Assembly (NCBI RefSeq): GCF_026790145.1
Contig: NZ_JALAMS010000020.1
Span: forward strand, 169,271-233,270
DNA from: Bacillus_I endophytica_A
Lineage (GTDB): Bacteria; Bacillota; Bacilli; Bacillales; Bacillaceae_H
DNA length: 64,000 nt
Direction of reading: 5' to 3'
The notes under the pieces were generated by a model, which was given only the letters and a program-made list of their open reading frames with translations, was not told the origin of the DNA and did no database searches. This document shows, piece by piece, positions 1 to 8,539 of the stretch. The stretch's first letter is position 1. Every line of letters starts with the position of its first letter. Position numbers and translations under genes: made by a program.

Positions 1-544
1 TTGTTTCAAGAACACCTGCACGAGCAGCTCCAATTCCTTTTGCATATGCAAGAGCTACGTCTTTTGCTTGGCCTGTTACATCTTGCCAAACTGCAATTAA
101 GCCAGGAACTCCAGCACCTTCTGTATACGTACGACGAACAAGATGACCAGGTCCTTTTGGTGCAGCAAGAGCAACGTCTACATAGCTTGGTGGTACGATT
201 TGAGTGAAGTGAACATTAAATCCATGAGCAAAAAATAGGCTTTGGCCTTCACGTAATACTGGAGCAATTTCTTCATTATATACTTTTGGTTGAAGTTCAT
301 CTGGAAGAAGAATCATGATTAAATCAGCTTGATCTGCTGCTTCTCTTACAGAGTAAACGTTAAAGCCATCTTCAACTGCTTGGTCCCATGATTTCCCTTG
401 GCGTAAACCAATAACTACGTCAATACCGCTGTCGCGTAAGTTTTGTGCATGTGCATGACCTTGTGAACCATAACCGATGATTGCTACTTTTTTACCTTGT
501 AATAATTGATCGTTTGCGTCTCCATTGTAATAAACTTTAGTCAT
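1..544 (-). CDS. ilvC: Ketol-acid reductoisomerase, N-terminal part (gene runs off the window)
   Basis: This is the NADPH-dependent enzyme that isomerises and reduces acetolactate in valine, leucine and isoleucine synthesis. The first 181 residues are present. The Rossmann glycine motif GYGSQG lies at about residues 24-29, and the conserved KARI stretches LLPDELQ and APKGPGHLVR are visible. The ATG at 542-544 follows a GGAGAG ribosome site. It is the third gene of the ilvB-ilvH-ilvC operon, 58 bases after ilvH, and shares the upstream T-box. The C-terminal part lies beyond base 1. Identity is clear from the sequence alone. Confidence 0.96.
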   Translation of the reverse strand, partial: MTKVYYNGDANDQLLQGKKVAIIGYGSQGHAHAQNLRDSGIDVVIGLRQGKSWDQAVEDGFNVYSVREAADQADLIMILLPDELQPKVYNEEIAPVLREGQSLFFAHGFNVHFTQIVPPSYVDVALAAPKGPGHLVRRTYTEGAGVPGLIAVWQDVTGQAKDVALAYAKGIGAARAGVLET

Positions 545-602
545 TTAAAATCTCTCCTCTAATTTTTATATTTTGTATATTAATCATTAATAGATTTATA
601 CA

Positions 603-1121
603 TTACAAGATTGATGTAACTTTTTCTGACGAAGAAGTTTTTTGCGTTCCTCGTTTTAAGGCGATTGTCCCTGTTCTTGTTACTTCTTTTACGCCATATG
701 GCTTTAAGAGATCAATAATCGCTTCGATTTTTTCAGATGTTCCTGTTGCTTGAATAATGACACTATCACGGCTCACATCAATAATTGTGGCCCTGAAAGG
801 TTCAATTAAAGCGTACATCTCATTTCGCATTGCTACTGGAGATGTTACTTTAATGAGAGCAAGCTCTCTTGCAACAGCAGCTTGATTTGTAATGTCATGT
901 ACTTTTAGTACATCAATTTGTTTGTGCAGCTGCTTTGTTACTTGTTCTGCTGCTTTATCATCTTCAACATGAACAACAAATGTCATCCTTGAAATATCAC
1001 TTGTTTCAGTATGACCAACAGAAATACTCTCAATATTAAAATTTCTTTTTGTAAACAACCCAGTAATACGATTTAGTACACCAGCTCTGTTTAATACAGT
1101 TGTTGTAATGATTCTTTTCAT
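603..1121 (-). CDS. ilvH: Acetolactate synthase small (regulatory) subunit
   Basis: The 172-residue regulatory subunit of acetohydroxyacid synthase activates IlvB and confers feedback inhibition by branched-chain amino acids. An ACT domain fills roughly residues 3-76, starting MKRIITTTVLNRAGVLNRI, followed by the typical C-terminal regulatory domain. Length is normal for Bacillus. Its ATG overlaps the ilvB stop in an ATGA arrangement (1118-1121), which implies translational coupling and matched subunit production. Confidence 0.96.
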   Translation of the reverse strand: MKRIITTTVLNRAGVLNRITGLFTKRNFNIESISVGHTETSDISRMTFVVHVEDDKAAEQVTKQLHKQIDVLKVHDITNQAAVARELALIKVTSPVAMRNEMYALIEPFRATIIDVSRDSVIIQATGTSEKIEAIIDLLKPYGVKEVTRTGTIALKRGTQKTSSSEKVTSIL

Positions 1122-2836
1122 GGTTTCACACCTACCATTTCATGAAGTCCTTTTCCAGGCGCTACCATTGGGTAAACATTCTCGCCAGGAGCAATATGAA
1201 TGTTTAATACAGCTGGTTCATCGTGTGAAAAAGCTTCTTGCAATACTTTTTTCACTTCTTCTTCTGTTGATGCTTCATAACCTTTAATGTCATAAGCTTC
1301 AGCAAGTTTTACAATGTTTGGCTGATTCGGAATAAGCGAGTGTGAATATCTTTCTTCATAAAAGATTTCCTGCCATTGTCTTACCATTCCTAGTGATTTG
1401 TTGTTTAAAATAATAACTTTTACAGGAAGGTTTAATTCACGAATTACACCAAGTTCCTGTAGCGTCATTTGAAAACCACCGTCACCTAGAAAAGCAACAA
1501 CCGTTGTATCTTTTTCTGCAAGCTGTGCTCCAATTGCTGCTGGTAATCCAAATCCCATTGTTCCAAGACCACCTGAAGTTACAAGACGATTTGGCTTTTT
1601 AAATGGATAAAACTGTGCAGCCCACATCTGATGTTGACCAACATCTGTTGTAACAATAGCATCGCCATTCGTTATTTCATGAACCATTTCAATTACTTTT
1701 TGTGGTTTTAGATCGTCTTTACTTTCTTCGTACCAAAGTGGATTCTCAATTTGTCGTTCCCTCAAACAGGCAAACCATTCTGTGTAATCGCCTTTTTTCC
1801 CCTGCTGTGCAAGCAGTTCTTGTAGAACAGCTCTAGCATCACCAACAATTGGAATTTTTGTTGGCACATTTTTTCCAATTTCAGCTGGATCAATATCAAT
1901 ATGAGCTACAGTTGCATTTGGAGCAAAATGATTTAAGTTTCCTGTTACTCGATCATCAAATCGTGCTCCAATGCTAATAAGTAAGTCACTTTCATAGATT
2001 GCCATGTTCGCTGTATAGTTCCCATGCATTCCAGCCCAACCGAGACTTAACTTATGATCAAACGGGAAACCTCCTAAACCAAGCAATGTATGAATTACAG
2101 GTAATTCGTATTTTTCTGCAAATTCTAACAATTCTCGATTTGCTTTCGCATGTAAAACTCCTGCACCTGCCAAAATAACAGGCTTTTTCGCTGATTCAAT
2201 AGCTTCCAATAACTTTCTTACCTGAAAAGCGTTTGGTTCATATGTTGGTTGGTAACCAGGTAAATTAAGTGGTTCATCTTCTTCCATTCGAGCTATAGCT
2301 GTATTCATGTCTTTTGGAATGTCAATGAGCACTGGCCCTGGTCGACCTGTTGTCGCGATATGAAAAGCTTCTTTCACAATTCTTGGAAAGTCTTTTGGAT
2401 CTCGCACTTGATAGCTGTACTTTGTAATTGGCATTGTAATTCCCAACACATCTGCTTCTTGGAAAGCATCCGATCCAATTACGGTTGAAGCAACTTGCCC
2501 TGTGAAAACAACGAGCGGTAATGAATCGATCATCGCATCCGCAAGCCCTGTCACAATATTTGTTGCCCCAGGTCCTGATGTAGCAATTACAACTCCCGGT
2601 TTTCCAGATACTCTTGCATATCCTTCTGCCGCATGAATTCCTCCTTGCTCATGTTTTGCTAAAACATGAAAGAGACCAGAATCGTAAAGTTTGTCGTATA
2701 GAGGAAGTACTGCACCACCAGGATATCCAAAAAGAACTTCCACATTTTCTTTTTTTAAGGCTTCAATAAGCAGTTCTGCACCTGTCATTTCTGCTTTTAA
2801 GCTTACTGGTTCTTGCATTCTCATTTCGGCTCCCAC
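1118..2836 (-). CDS. ilvB: Acetolactate synthase large (catalytic) subunit
   Basis: This is the ThDP- and FAD-dependent enzyme that condenses pyruvate to acetolactate, or with 2-ketobutyrate, as the first common step of branched-chain amino acid synthesis. Of 572 residues, the N-terminal PYR domain carries the catalytic-Glu region (HEQGGIHAAEGYAR), followed by a central FAD-type domain, and the C-terminal PP domain has the ThDP motif GDGGFQM followed by NNKSLGM. The start is a GTG at 2836 behind AAAGGATGGGG; Met5 and Met7 are weaker alternatives. It is first in the operon, directly downstream of a T-box leader. Confidence 0.96.
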   Translation of the reverse strand: MGAEMRMQEPVSLKAEMTGAELLIEALKKENVEVLFGYPGGAVLPLYDKLYDSGLFHVLAKHEQGGIHAAEGYARVSGKPGVVIATSGPGATNIVTGLADAMIDSLPLVVFTGQVASTVIGSDAFQEADVLGITMPITKYSYQVRDPKDFPRIVKEAFHIATTGRPGPVLIDIPKDMNTAIARMEEDEPLNLPGYQPTYEPNAFQVRKLLEAIESAKKPVILAGAGVLHAKANRELLEFAEKYELPVIHTLLGLGGFPFDHKLSLGWAGMHGNYTANMAIYESDLLISIGARFDDRVTGNLNHFAPNATVAHIDIDPAEIGKNVPTKIPIVGDARAVLQELLAQQGKKGDYTEWFACLRERQIENPLWYEESKDDLKPQKVIEMVHEITNGDAIVTTDVGQHQMWAAQFYPFKKPNRLVTSGGLGTMGFGLPAAIGAQLAEKDTTVVAFLGDGGFQMTLQELGVIRELNLPVKVIILNNKSLGMVRQWQEIFYEERYSHSLIPNQPNIVKLAEAYDIKGYEASTEEEVKKVLQEAFSHDEPAVLNIHIAPGENVYPMVAPGKGLHEMVGVKP

Positions 2837-2884
2837 TTTTCCCCATCCTTTCCAAACGATAATTGAATTTTAAAGTTTTAGATA

Positions 2885-3180
2885 AAATAAAAAAGCCTTT
2901 TCATCCCCAATATAAGCCTTCCCTACAAGGCTTAAGGGGCGAAAAGACTTTACTTTACGCGGTACCACCCTTATTTACAGCAAATTTGCGCTGCCTCATG
3001 AATGCTTCTTTCAAGCATTCGTTTTAATAACGAGTGTCTGTGTGTCAACCACCCGGTTAGCCTTACTCTAACTATTTCAGACTAACACTCTGAGGTGAGT
3101 TCATCTTAAGTAAATCTACCGGCTTCCAGCTACCCCGGCTCTCTGTGAAAGATTCTCTCTTAAGATTACTTATCCTCTTC
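2885..3180 (-). promoter_or_regulatory. T-box riboswitch leader of ilvBHC, leucine (CUC) specifier
   Basis: The minus strand carries the invariant T-box core TAAGGGTGGTACCGCG near 2960-2975. It is followed by a long terminator stem at about 2886-2950 (arms containing CGCCCC/GGGG and AAGCC/GGCTT) ending in a U-rich tract. The Stem I specifier context reads GAACTCACC near 3095, with CTC as the likely specifier for tRNA-Leu, as in the B. subtilis ilv-leu leader. Uncharged tRNA-Leu would stabilise the antiterminator and allow ilvBHC transcription. The specifier is read by eye from the conserved context. Confidence 0.92.
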
Positions 3181-3186
3181 GTCGCT

Positions 3187-3215
3187 TTATATATGTTAGT
3201 TTTCAATTCGCCAAC
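3187..3215 (-). promoter_or_regulatory. SigA-type promoter of ilvBHC
   Basis: On the minus strand TTGGCG (3210-3215) and TATAAA (3187-3192) are separated by exactly 17 bases. They lie just upstream of the T-box leader, giving a leader of about 300 nt, the usual length. A partial AT-rich dyad overlaps this region and might bind CodY, but the match to the CodY consensus is weak. Confidence 0.6.
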
Positions 3216-3749
3216 TATTAAGCTAATTGAAAACTTTCTGAATTCTTTATTTGAACTATATACTACGCCCTATTTTAAGAAGCGTCAAGGTGTTTTCTTG
3301 AATTTTTTTTACACCTTTTCTACCGATTAATCATTGTATCCGTTTACATCACTGTGCTATTAGTAATCTCAATTTTTAAAAATATTTTATAAATCCTTTA
3401 TTTTAATTGATAAAACCAGTTCATATTTACCATAATTTTATTTTTTATGTATCTAATTGGTAAAAACAACTCAGCGTGTCAATATAACTAAGATATATAG
3501 TTTTATAACATCTTATCGAATTATATCTTAAAAATAACGAGTAACCACTCTTATTAAGAAGAGTGGTTTGCATTGAACTTTTAATATTTTCGCTTCTCCA
3601 TAAGTAATAGCAGAAACTTAGAGAAGAGTATACCTTCTCAAATTTCTTCTCAACACATGCGGAGTTCACATTTCCGTATAAGATTTTACTTATTTTTATC
3701 ATATGGATTATAAGATTCTTTCTGCTTCATCTCATTTCTAAGCGATGTA
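3216..3749. other. Intergenic stretch with one perfect inverted repeat
   Basis: About 530 bases of very AT-rich DNA separate the ilv promoter from the YrhK-like gene. The only distinct structure is a perfect 10-bp inverted repeat, AACCACTCTT (3543-3552) and AAGAGTGGTT (3559-3568). It could be a terminator for the leftward YrhK-like transcript, since TTATTTTT follows within about 10 bases on the minus strand. No convincing gene is seen. Confidence 0.5.
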
Positions 3750-3992
3750 TCATGCATAATTTCTTAATATAGGTCGGCTACCAAGTAAAACGCTTCCACA
3801 TATATAGAGTGATTTTCCATATATAGATGTGACAGTGAATAAATTAAGCACACTCCCTACTCCAAAAAATAAACCAATTAAAAGATCATTTACTGTAGTG
3901 ATAAGTTTATAGCGTTTATAAAAGTAAATCCGAAACCGTCCTGCCTTTATGTCTAAGTATTCTTCAGTATGTTTCACCTTTGGTCTAGGCAT
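3750..3992 (-). CDS. YrhK-like small membrane protein
   Basis: This 80-residue protein has a strong ribosome site (AGGAGGGG) before the ATG. The sequence resembles the YrhK domain: a charged N-terminus, then a motif containing VNDLLIGLFFGVGSVLNLF, a second hydrophobic stretch ICGSVLLGSRP, and a short tail. Two membrane segments are likely (about residues 33-52 and 60-72). The biochemical role of YrhK proteins is not established. It stands alone between the ilv operon and the decayed stress gene. Confidence 0.7.
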   Translation of the reverse strand: MPRPKVKHTEEYLDIKAGRFRIYFYKRYKLITTVNDLLIGLFFGVGSVLNLFTVTSIYGKSLYICGSVLLGSRPILRNYA

Positions 3993-4141
3993 TTATTCCC
4001 CTCCTATTTTTTTATGATTGTAGTATATTTATTACCACTTAAAAAAAGAGGGAAAACTAAAAATTCCAGCAAAATCACTATGAGAAAATCATTTTACTAA
4101 AAAAAGTTAAACTCTTGCTAGGATAGGCAGCATCGGATTTC

Positions 4142-4231
4142 CTCTTTATCATGATTTTGGGTTGTTTTTTCTCAGCCTTTGCGACCTGCTTCTTCATAAG
4201 ACATTTTGTTATTGTTGTTTTTGTCTGCCAT
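4142..4231 (-). pseudogene. Remnant of a GsiB-like (KGG-repeat) general stress protein gene
   Basis: An excellent ribosome site (GGAGGAG) precedes an ATG at 4229-4231. The reading frame gives MADKNNNNKMSYEEAGRKG and then a TGA at 4172-4174. Past that stop the same frame continues EKTTQNHDKE before homology ends. B. subtilis GsiB begins MADNNKMSREEAGRKGGE and repeats SKNHDKE units, so TGA replaces an expected GGA (Gly) codon and the repeats are lost. The simplest reading is a decayed gsiB paralogue that still has its start signals; a 19-residue peptide could still be made. Confidence 0.72.
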
Positions 4232-4370
4232 TTGTAACTCCTCCTTTCGTTTTTTTCAATTTTTTCACTATTTTCTTACTTATTTGTTTTGTACCCGATG
4301 CGACATCCAGTAAACAAAAAATTACACTTTCATCTAATAGTCCTAAATCTTAAAATTTCAAACAAAAAAA

Positions 4371-4428
4371 AAGTAGACATCCCAGGAGAGATTCGAACTC
4401 CCGACCGACGCCTTAGAAGGGCGTTGCT
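4371..4428 (-). repeat. attL-type direct repeat: partial copy of tRNA-Arg(UCU) 3' portion
   Basis: These 58 bases are identical to 18948-19005. They hold the anticodon arm, variable region, T arm, acceptor 3' strand and 7 further bases of the tRNA-Arg gene, and then diverge at 4429. The 5' half of the tRNA is missing, so this copy is not a functional tRNA. It marks the left end of the integrated element. Confidence 0.95.
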
Positions 4429-4648
4429 ATAAATATAAATAATTTATAAGCTTAATCCTATCTAAGAAACGTTAATTTTATAACAATTTAATATATTGAA
4501 ATGTGTTTTATATCCGATGTATAATTCTAATCTTTCACACGTGGAATTTTCCTTTCGTCACACGTCTTCTTTTATTCTAATATATCTTATCTTATCAGTA
4601 AAGGTTTATTATTAGTTATTGGAACGTTAATCCACTTAAAAGAGAGTA

Positions 4649-6046
4649 TTATTTTTGACTTACTAATTCTAATGACAAATCATTTAAGTCATAACTTCTT
4701 CCCTTTATTTCTTTGTTTCTTATCTCTTCTATAAAGTGAAGATATACCTTTATCTCATCAGAATTAATCTCAATTTCTTTAATGCATTCATTAATTAACC
4801 TACAAATTAACTCATCACCTAATTGAATAAAGTTATCCATAACAATCTCTTCTCGCATAAGACCACTTTCAAATTTAGCTTCATCATCTTTATCAATTCT
4901 AAGATACTCTAGTACTTTGTAGTTTTGCACCTCCATATGTTCCTTATATTCTATAATTTGTTGTTCATTCCACTCAGATAAGGATTCATATAGGAAATCA
5001 TACTTTTTATATGAGAATAGGTTTGTCAGTTCCTCTTCCCCATTCTTATCTTTCTGTCTCTCAGGTATATCGGAATCTAGCCAATCAATAAAAAGGAGAA
5101 ATTGTTTACAGAAACTCCATAGGACGTCCTCAAAAAAATCATTCTTATTAATAAAGAAAAGTTTACGCTTTTGCTTCACTTTATTAATGATACAGTAGCT
5201 TACCATTGGATTCTCCCATATTGGAGAACGTTGGTTTAAAGTCTTTTTAAAAAAGAAATCTGACGGCAAATCAAATATTTTTGTAATTCTTAATATTTGT
5301 TCTAAATTTGGAAAGGCTTTTCCTTCAAAGTAGTCATCTATCTTGTTTTCCTCGAATCCTACTATAAGTCCGAATTCTAATTTATTGTACTTTGTTTGAT
5401 AATGATAAATCTCTTGGATTTTGGAAGAGAATTCGTTAGTAGTAAATTCAAAATCTCCTCTGACATATTCTCTTATCTTTATACCATAGTGATTGGAGTA
5501 ACCTTTATTTCTTTCCAATATCTTAAGGTCATACTCCTTAAACTTATATTCGCCTTTCGCTTTAACTTTCTGTAATAGTTTCTCATAGTCATCACCAATA
5601 GGTGCGGTACTTTTTGTATCTCTGCGTACATACGGAATACCTTCTTGTACAATTACCCCTTTCTGTCCGGTAAGATTCTTATGTGCTACATTTATCCTCT
5701 CAGACTCTGGGATATACAAAATGCCCAATGTTTTTTTCTCCTCGTCACCCGTTAAATATTCAAAATAAAACAACTGTACATTCAGTGAATAACCGAGAGT
5801 AGTTTGAATTTTATTTCCCAAATCAGCCTCATCTAAGCGTTCTGACACACCTACCAACTCATGGGATTCATCTTCAATTCCTAGTAATAGATATCCTCCT
5901 CCACTACTATTAGAAAATGCTAAAATATCTTTTAACATTTCATAGAAAGCTTCCTTTGGCTTTAATTTTATATCTTGTTTATAGTCCCAACCATTATCTT
6001 CTCTACCCTTTTCTAATAACTCAAAAAATTTCTGTTGTGTAAGCAC
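4649..6046 (-). CDS. AlbA_2 (Schlafen-type) putative ATP-binding protein with an internal HTH-like segment
   Basis: This is a 465-residue protein. Residues about 10-150 fit the AlbA_2 domain of bacterial Schlafen-like proteins: an EDNGWDYKQDIKLK opening, AFSNSSGGGYLLLGIED and a later IPYVRRDTKSTAP segment. Residues about 205-265 look like an XRE-type helix-turn-helix (LEFGLIVGF, then PNLEQILRITKIFDLPSDFF). The C-terminal 200 residues are unrecognised. The start is a GTG with AAGGAG eight bases upstream. AlbA_2 proteins act as transcription-linked regulators or in phage defence; which applies here is unknown. It is the first gene inside the left end of the element. Confidence 0.75.
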   Translation of the reverse strand: MLTQQKFFELLEKGREDNGWDYKQDIKLKPKEAFYEMLKDILAFSNSSGGGYLLLGIEDESHELVGVSERLDEADLGNKIQTTLGYSLNVQLFYFEYLTGDEEKKTLGILYIPESERINVAHKNLTGQKGVIVQEGIPYVRRDTKSTAPIGDDYEKLLQKVKAKGEYKFKEYDLKILERNKGYSNHYGIKIREYVRGDFEFTTNEFSSKIQEIYHYQTKYNKLEFGLIVGFEENKIDDYFEGKAFPNLEQILRITKIFDLPSDFFFKKTLNQRSPIWENPMVSYCIINKVKQKRKLFFINKNDFFEDVLWSFCKQFLLFIDWLDSDIPERQKDKNGEEELTNLFSYKKYDFLYESLSEWNEQQIIEYKEHMEVQNYKVLEYLRIDKDDEAKFESGLMREEIVMDNFIQLGDELICRLINECIKEIEINSDEIKVYLHFIEEIRNKEIKGRSYDLNDLSLELVSQK

Positions 6047-6195
6047 TGTCTTTACTCCTTAATATATAAGTGTTTTAGTACCAATATAAATAGATAATAT
6101 CTAGGTTAATAAATTTAATAACATTCTAATCTCCTTACAATCAAAACAATATAAGAAGAAGCTATTTTTTAAAGTTCCATCATACCTAGTATAAG

Positions 6196-6229
6196 AAAAG
6201 ACGTTACTCCAATAAGAAAAACGTCTTTT
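6196..6229 (-). terminator. Intrinsic terminator after the 69-residue gene
   Basis: A perfect 10-bp stem AAAAGACGTT (6196-6205) and AACGTCTTTT (6220-6229) lies between the 69-residue gene and the AlbA_2 gene. It ends in a T-rich run on both strands and so should end the leftward transcript from 6493. Confidence 0.75.
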
Positions 6230-6283
6230 GACCAATCTCTTATACAAAGAAGTTATATATATAACCTATATTTTTAGATACAT

Positions 6284-6493
6284 TTATTCTTCACTGTATT
6301 CTTTTACTAGAAAGTATTGAACATTTGCCTTAACAATTACTAAGTCATCCGTCAACGCCAGAACAGGGCTATCTCCCCCATCTTCAAAGTGGTCTTTAAT
6401 AGAATTTCTGGCACGTATAAGAGAAGTTTCTTCTATTAAATGTCCAACTTCACCGTTAACCATTTTGAATGTTACTTCGTATTGTTTTTTCAT
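6284..6493 (-). CDS. Hypothetical 69-residue protein
   Basis: A small soluble protein with a very strong GGGGGGA ribosome site before the ATG and its own terminator downstream. The N-terminus MKKQYEVTFKMVNGEV suggests a small beta-rich fold. No family is recognised; short single-domain proteins of this type are frequent in phages and mobile islands. Confidence 0.7.
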   Translation of the reverse strand: MKKQYEVTFKMVNGEVGHLIEETSLIRARNSIKDHFEDGGDSPVLALTDDLVIVKANVQYFLVKEYSEE

Positions 6494-6759
6494 ATGTATA
6501 ATCCCCCCTATGTATTAGGTTTTCATTATAATATAAATGTAATAATTTCCATAACGTTAAGCTTTCCTTATTCTGAAAGTAACTTTATCCATCTTAATAT
6601 ATTATTTTCCTTTATATTTTTTTTCCTTCTTGTGCGAAAATGTGCAATTATCTCGAATCTATATAACGTAAAACAAAACGGGGATACATATACGGTATAT
6701 ACGTGTTATACGTCCTATCCCTCCTTACAATATTCAATACTCTAATAAAAAAAGGGCAA

Positions 6760-7419
6760 CTACTCTAACATAGCCGTCCTTAACTTATTTAGTGAATTCT
6801 CTAATATTCTCTTTACTTTTTGATGATGATTGATACCATGTAACCTTCCTAGTTCTGCGTAGGATATTGTAGGGGATTCTAAATAGGTGTGTAGTAGTGC
6901 CCTCTCTATATCGTTACAGTATTGTTCAATTAGAATGTTTGTTTCTACATCCCCTTCGAATCTGTAAGAAGTGGAATCTTTATAACTTACTGTATCGTGA
7001 CTTGCCTTTCTCTTATCTGTATTTAAACATGACCGAACATAGTCTATACCTGCACCTTCTAAAGCCTTTGGAATCTTTTCATATAAGAAATAATCATCTC
7101 GAAATGTATGTTCTTCCGTTACCTTCCACGCTGTAGCCCAAAAAATAGAAGTAAAATCCTCTCTGGTTAATCCTTTCTTACTCCATGCCTTTGTAAACTT
7201 GTCTATTTTCTTTCCTACAAGAAAGTACATACTAGGGTTATTGTACATAACTCGAAATGCGTCTTCTCCTTCTAACTCGGAAAGGTCTAAATATCTATCC
7301 CAAGCTTCTTCTAGGGCTATTATGTAGTAACGCGTTCCTTTCTTATACACTCGTTCCAGACGTTCTGTTTTAGTTATTAGATGAATTTGGTCTCGATTTA
7401 CTTCTATAATTTTCTTCAT
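6760..7419 (-). CDS. Sigma-factor-like DNA-binding protein
   Basis: This 219-residue protein has a C-terminal stretch (about residues 165-218) resembling sigma region 4: an acidic helix CNDIERALLHTYLE, then SYAELGRLHGIN and a recognition-type helix KVKRILENSLNKLR. The middle part (about 85-150), with an aromatic- and charge-rich FTSIFWATAWKVTEEH segment, could correspond to region 2. It may direct RNA polymerase to element promoters or act as a phage-type late regulator. The ATG follows AGAGGGGAAAGACA. Homology is inferred from pattern only. Confidence 0.6.
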   Translation of the reverse strand: MKKIIEVNRDQIHLITKTERLERVYKKGTRYYIIALEEAWDRYLDLSELEGEDAFRVMYNNPSMYFLVGKKIDKFTKAWSKKGLTREDFTSIFWATAWKVTEEHTFRDDYFLYEKIPKALEGAGIDYVRSCLNTDKRKASHDTVSYKDSTSYRFEGDVETNILIEQYCNDIERALLHTYLESPTISYAELGRLHGINHHQKVKRILENSLNKLRTAMLE

Positions 7420-8024
7420 TGTCTTTCCCCTCTCTAAATACCTTCTACTTATAGTTGGAAAAGAAAGTAGGGATTTGTGACAATTTATTTTAGGATTCTA
7501 AAAGGGCATATAAATATTTGGAGGTAACATTTTGAGGTTTTAAAAATTGCTAGAAAATTTTTTGCAGCGATTTTCAATAATTCATGAATCGTAAATCCTT
7601 GATACCCCCCTTTTTATATTTGTGATAGATTATGTGAAGATACTGGAGGAGTAACGTTCCCCGACTTTTAAAAATGAGGTATGTATATGTAATTTACAAG
7701 ACTAGAAGAAAGAAGGGGTGCGTCACCCGTGCCATAGGGGACTCCTATAACCTTCTGTCCTATTTTACTTTCCATCCTAAGCACTCTTATTTATCTTCCA
7801 ATAAAAAAGGATATTAAGGATATACATATAAATATAAAGATGAATAAGAAGCTATACAGTTAACGCCTTTATATTTGTTTTACTTTAATAATTGCACTTA
7901 ACATTATTAATTAATTTAGTTGCCCTTAGTAAACTCCTTCCTTAAAGCGTCCTTTATCCCTTTATTGTTATCTATTTTATGTTAGCCAATCTTTATAAAC
8001 ATCTCATGTCCGTAAAATTATGAA
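7420..8024. other. Non-coding stretch, no clear feature
   Basis: About 600 bases of AT-rich DNA upstream of the sigma-like gene. Poly-C and poly-T runs occur near 7604-7615 and a GTGCGTCACCCG block near 7718. I found no gene with a credible start. The promoter of the sigma-like gene is presumably here. Confidence 0.4.
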
Positions 8025-8026
8025 AT

Positions 8027-8059
8027 TTTAAAAAGCCGTTATCAAATTTGGATAACGAC
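8027..8059 (-). terminator. Intrinsic terminator of the 39-residue membrane protein gene
   Basis: On the minus strand, arms GTCGTTATC (8051-8059) and GATAACGGC (8035-8043) enclose a 7-base loop and are followed by TTTTTAAAATTT. It lies 40 bases after the small gene's stop codon. Confidence 0.8.
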
Positions 8060-8099
8060 TTCTTATTTGTTAGGTCTAATCAAAATGATTTTAACTTCG

Positions 8100-8219
8100 T
8101 TAACCTTTCTGTTCCTCTTCTTTCTTTTTTCTTCTTTTGTACCTATATCCTCCATAGGTTCCACCAAATATTGAAAAAAACATAATAATACAAGTCCAAA
8201 ATAAAAACCAACCAGACAT
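8100..8219 (-). CDS. Small single-pass membrane protein (39 residues)
   Basis: The ATG at 8217-8219 follows an optimal GGGAGGAGG ribosome site. The product starts MSGWFLFWTCIIMFFSIFGG, a single hydrophobic membrane segment, and ends with a strongly charged tail rich in Lys, Arg and Glu (RRKKKEEEQKG). It has a candidate promoter (8286-8313) and a good terminator (8027-8059), so it is probably a self-contained gene in an otherwise non-coding region. Function unknown; a toxin-like or regulatory membrane peptide is possible but unproven. Confidence 0.72.
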   Translation of the reverse strand: MSGWFLFWTCIIMFFSIFGGTYGGYRYKRRKKKEEEQKG

Positions 8220-8285
8220 ATTATTATCCTCCTCCCTTTACAACCAATTTCTTAATCAATAATTACTAAATTATCACCTACAAAT

Positions 8286-8313
8286 AATATACCATAAAAA
8301 GTAATTAATTGAA
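8286..8313 (-). promoter_or_regulatory. Promoter of the 39-residue membrane protein gene
   Basis: On the minus strand TTCAAT (8308-8313), a 16-base spacer and TATATT (8286-8291) with an upstream TGG (extended -10 style). The transcription start would fall about 55-60 bases before the ATG. Confidence 0.5.
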
Positions 8314-8539
8314 TTTTATTCAAATTAAATATTGGTCATGAATGGATAATAATAAATCTATGTGTTCGATAAAGTATACGTTTATGGACAATTCTAAAAC
8401 GTTAAATATTCCTTTCTTTTAGCGTTCGTAAATATATAAATAACATTTTACAAACGTTCAGTTAATACACATATAGTTTACGTACGCTAATTGTTACTAA
8501 CCATGTGTAATTTTCATACAATAGAAACACTGGAATAGC

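Noticed and set aside
3145..3330. 61-codon plus-strand frame
   Set aside because: Lies over the T-box Stem I and promoter of ilvBHC; chance frame.
3445..3702. 85-codon minus-strand frame upstream of the ilv promoter region
   Set aside because: No ribosome site, unusual composition, and it covers a perfect inverted repeat (3543-3568).
6440..6745. 101-codon plus-strand frame
   Set aside because: Overlaps the real 69-residue gene antisense, has no ribosome site, and is Tyr/Phe/Ser-rich as expected of AT-rich chance frames.
7668..7775. 35-codon minus-strand frame (MESKIGQKVIGVPYG start)
   Set aside because: Ribosome site is weak and no neighbour or terminator supports it; left out of the gene list.
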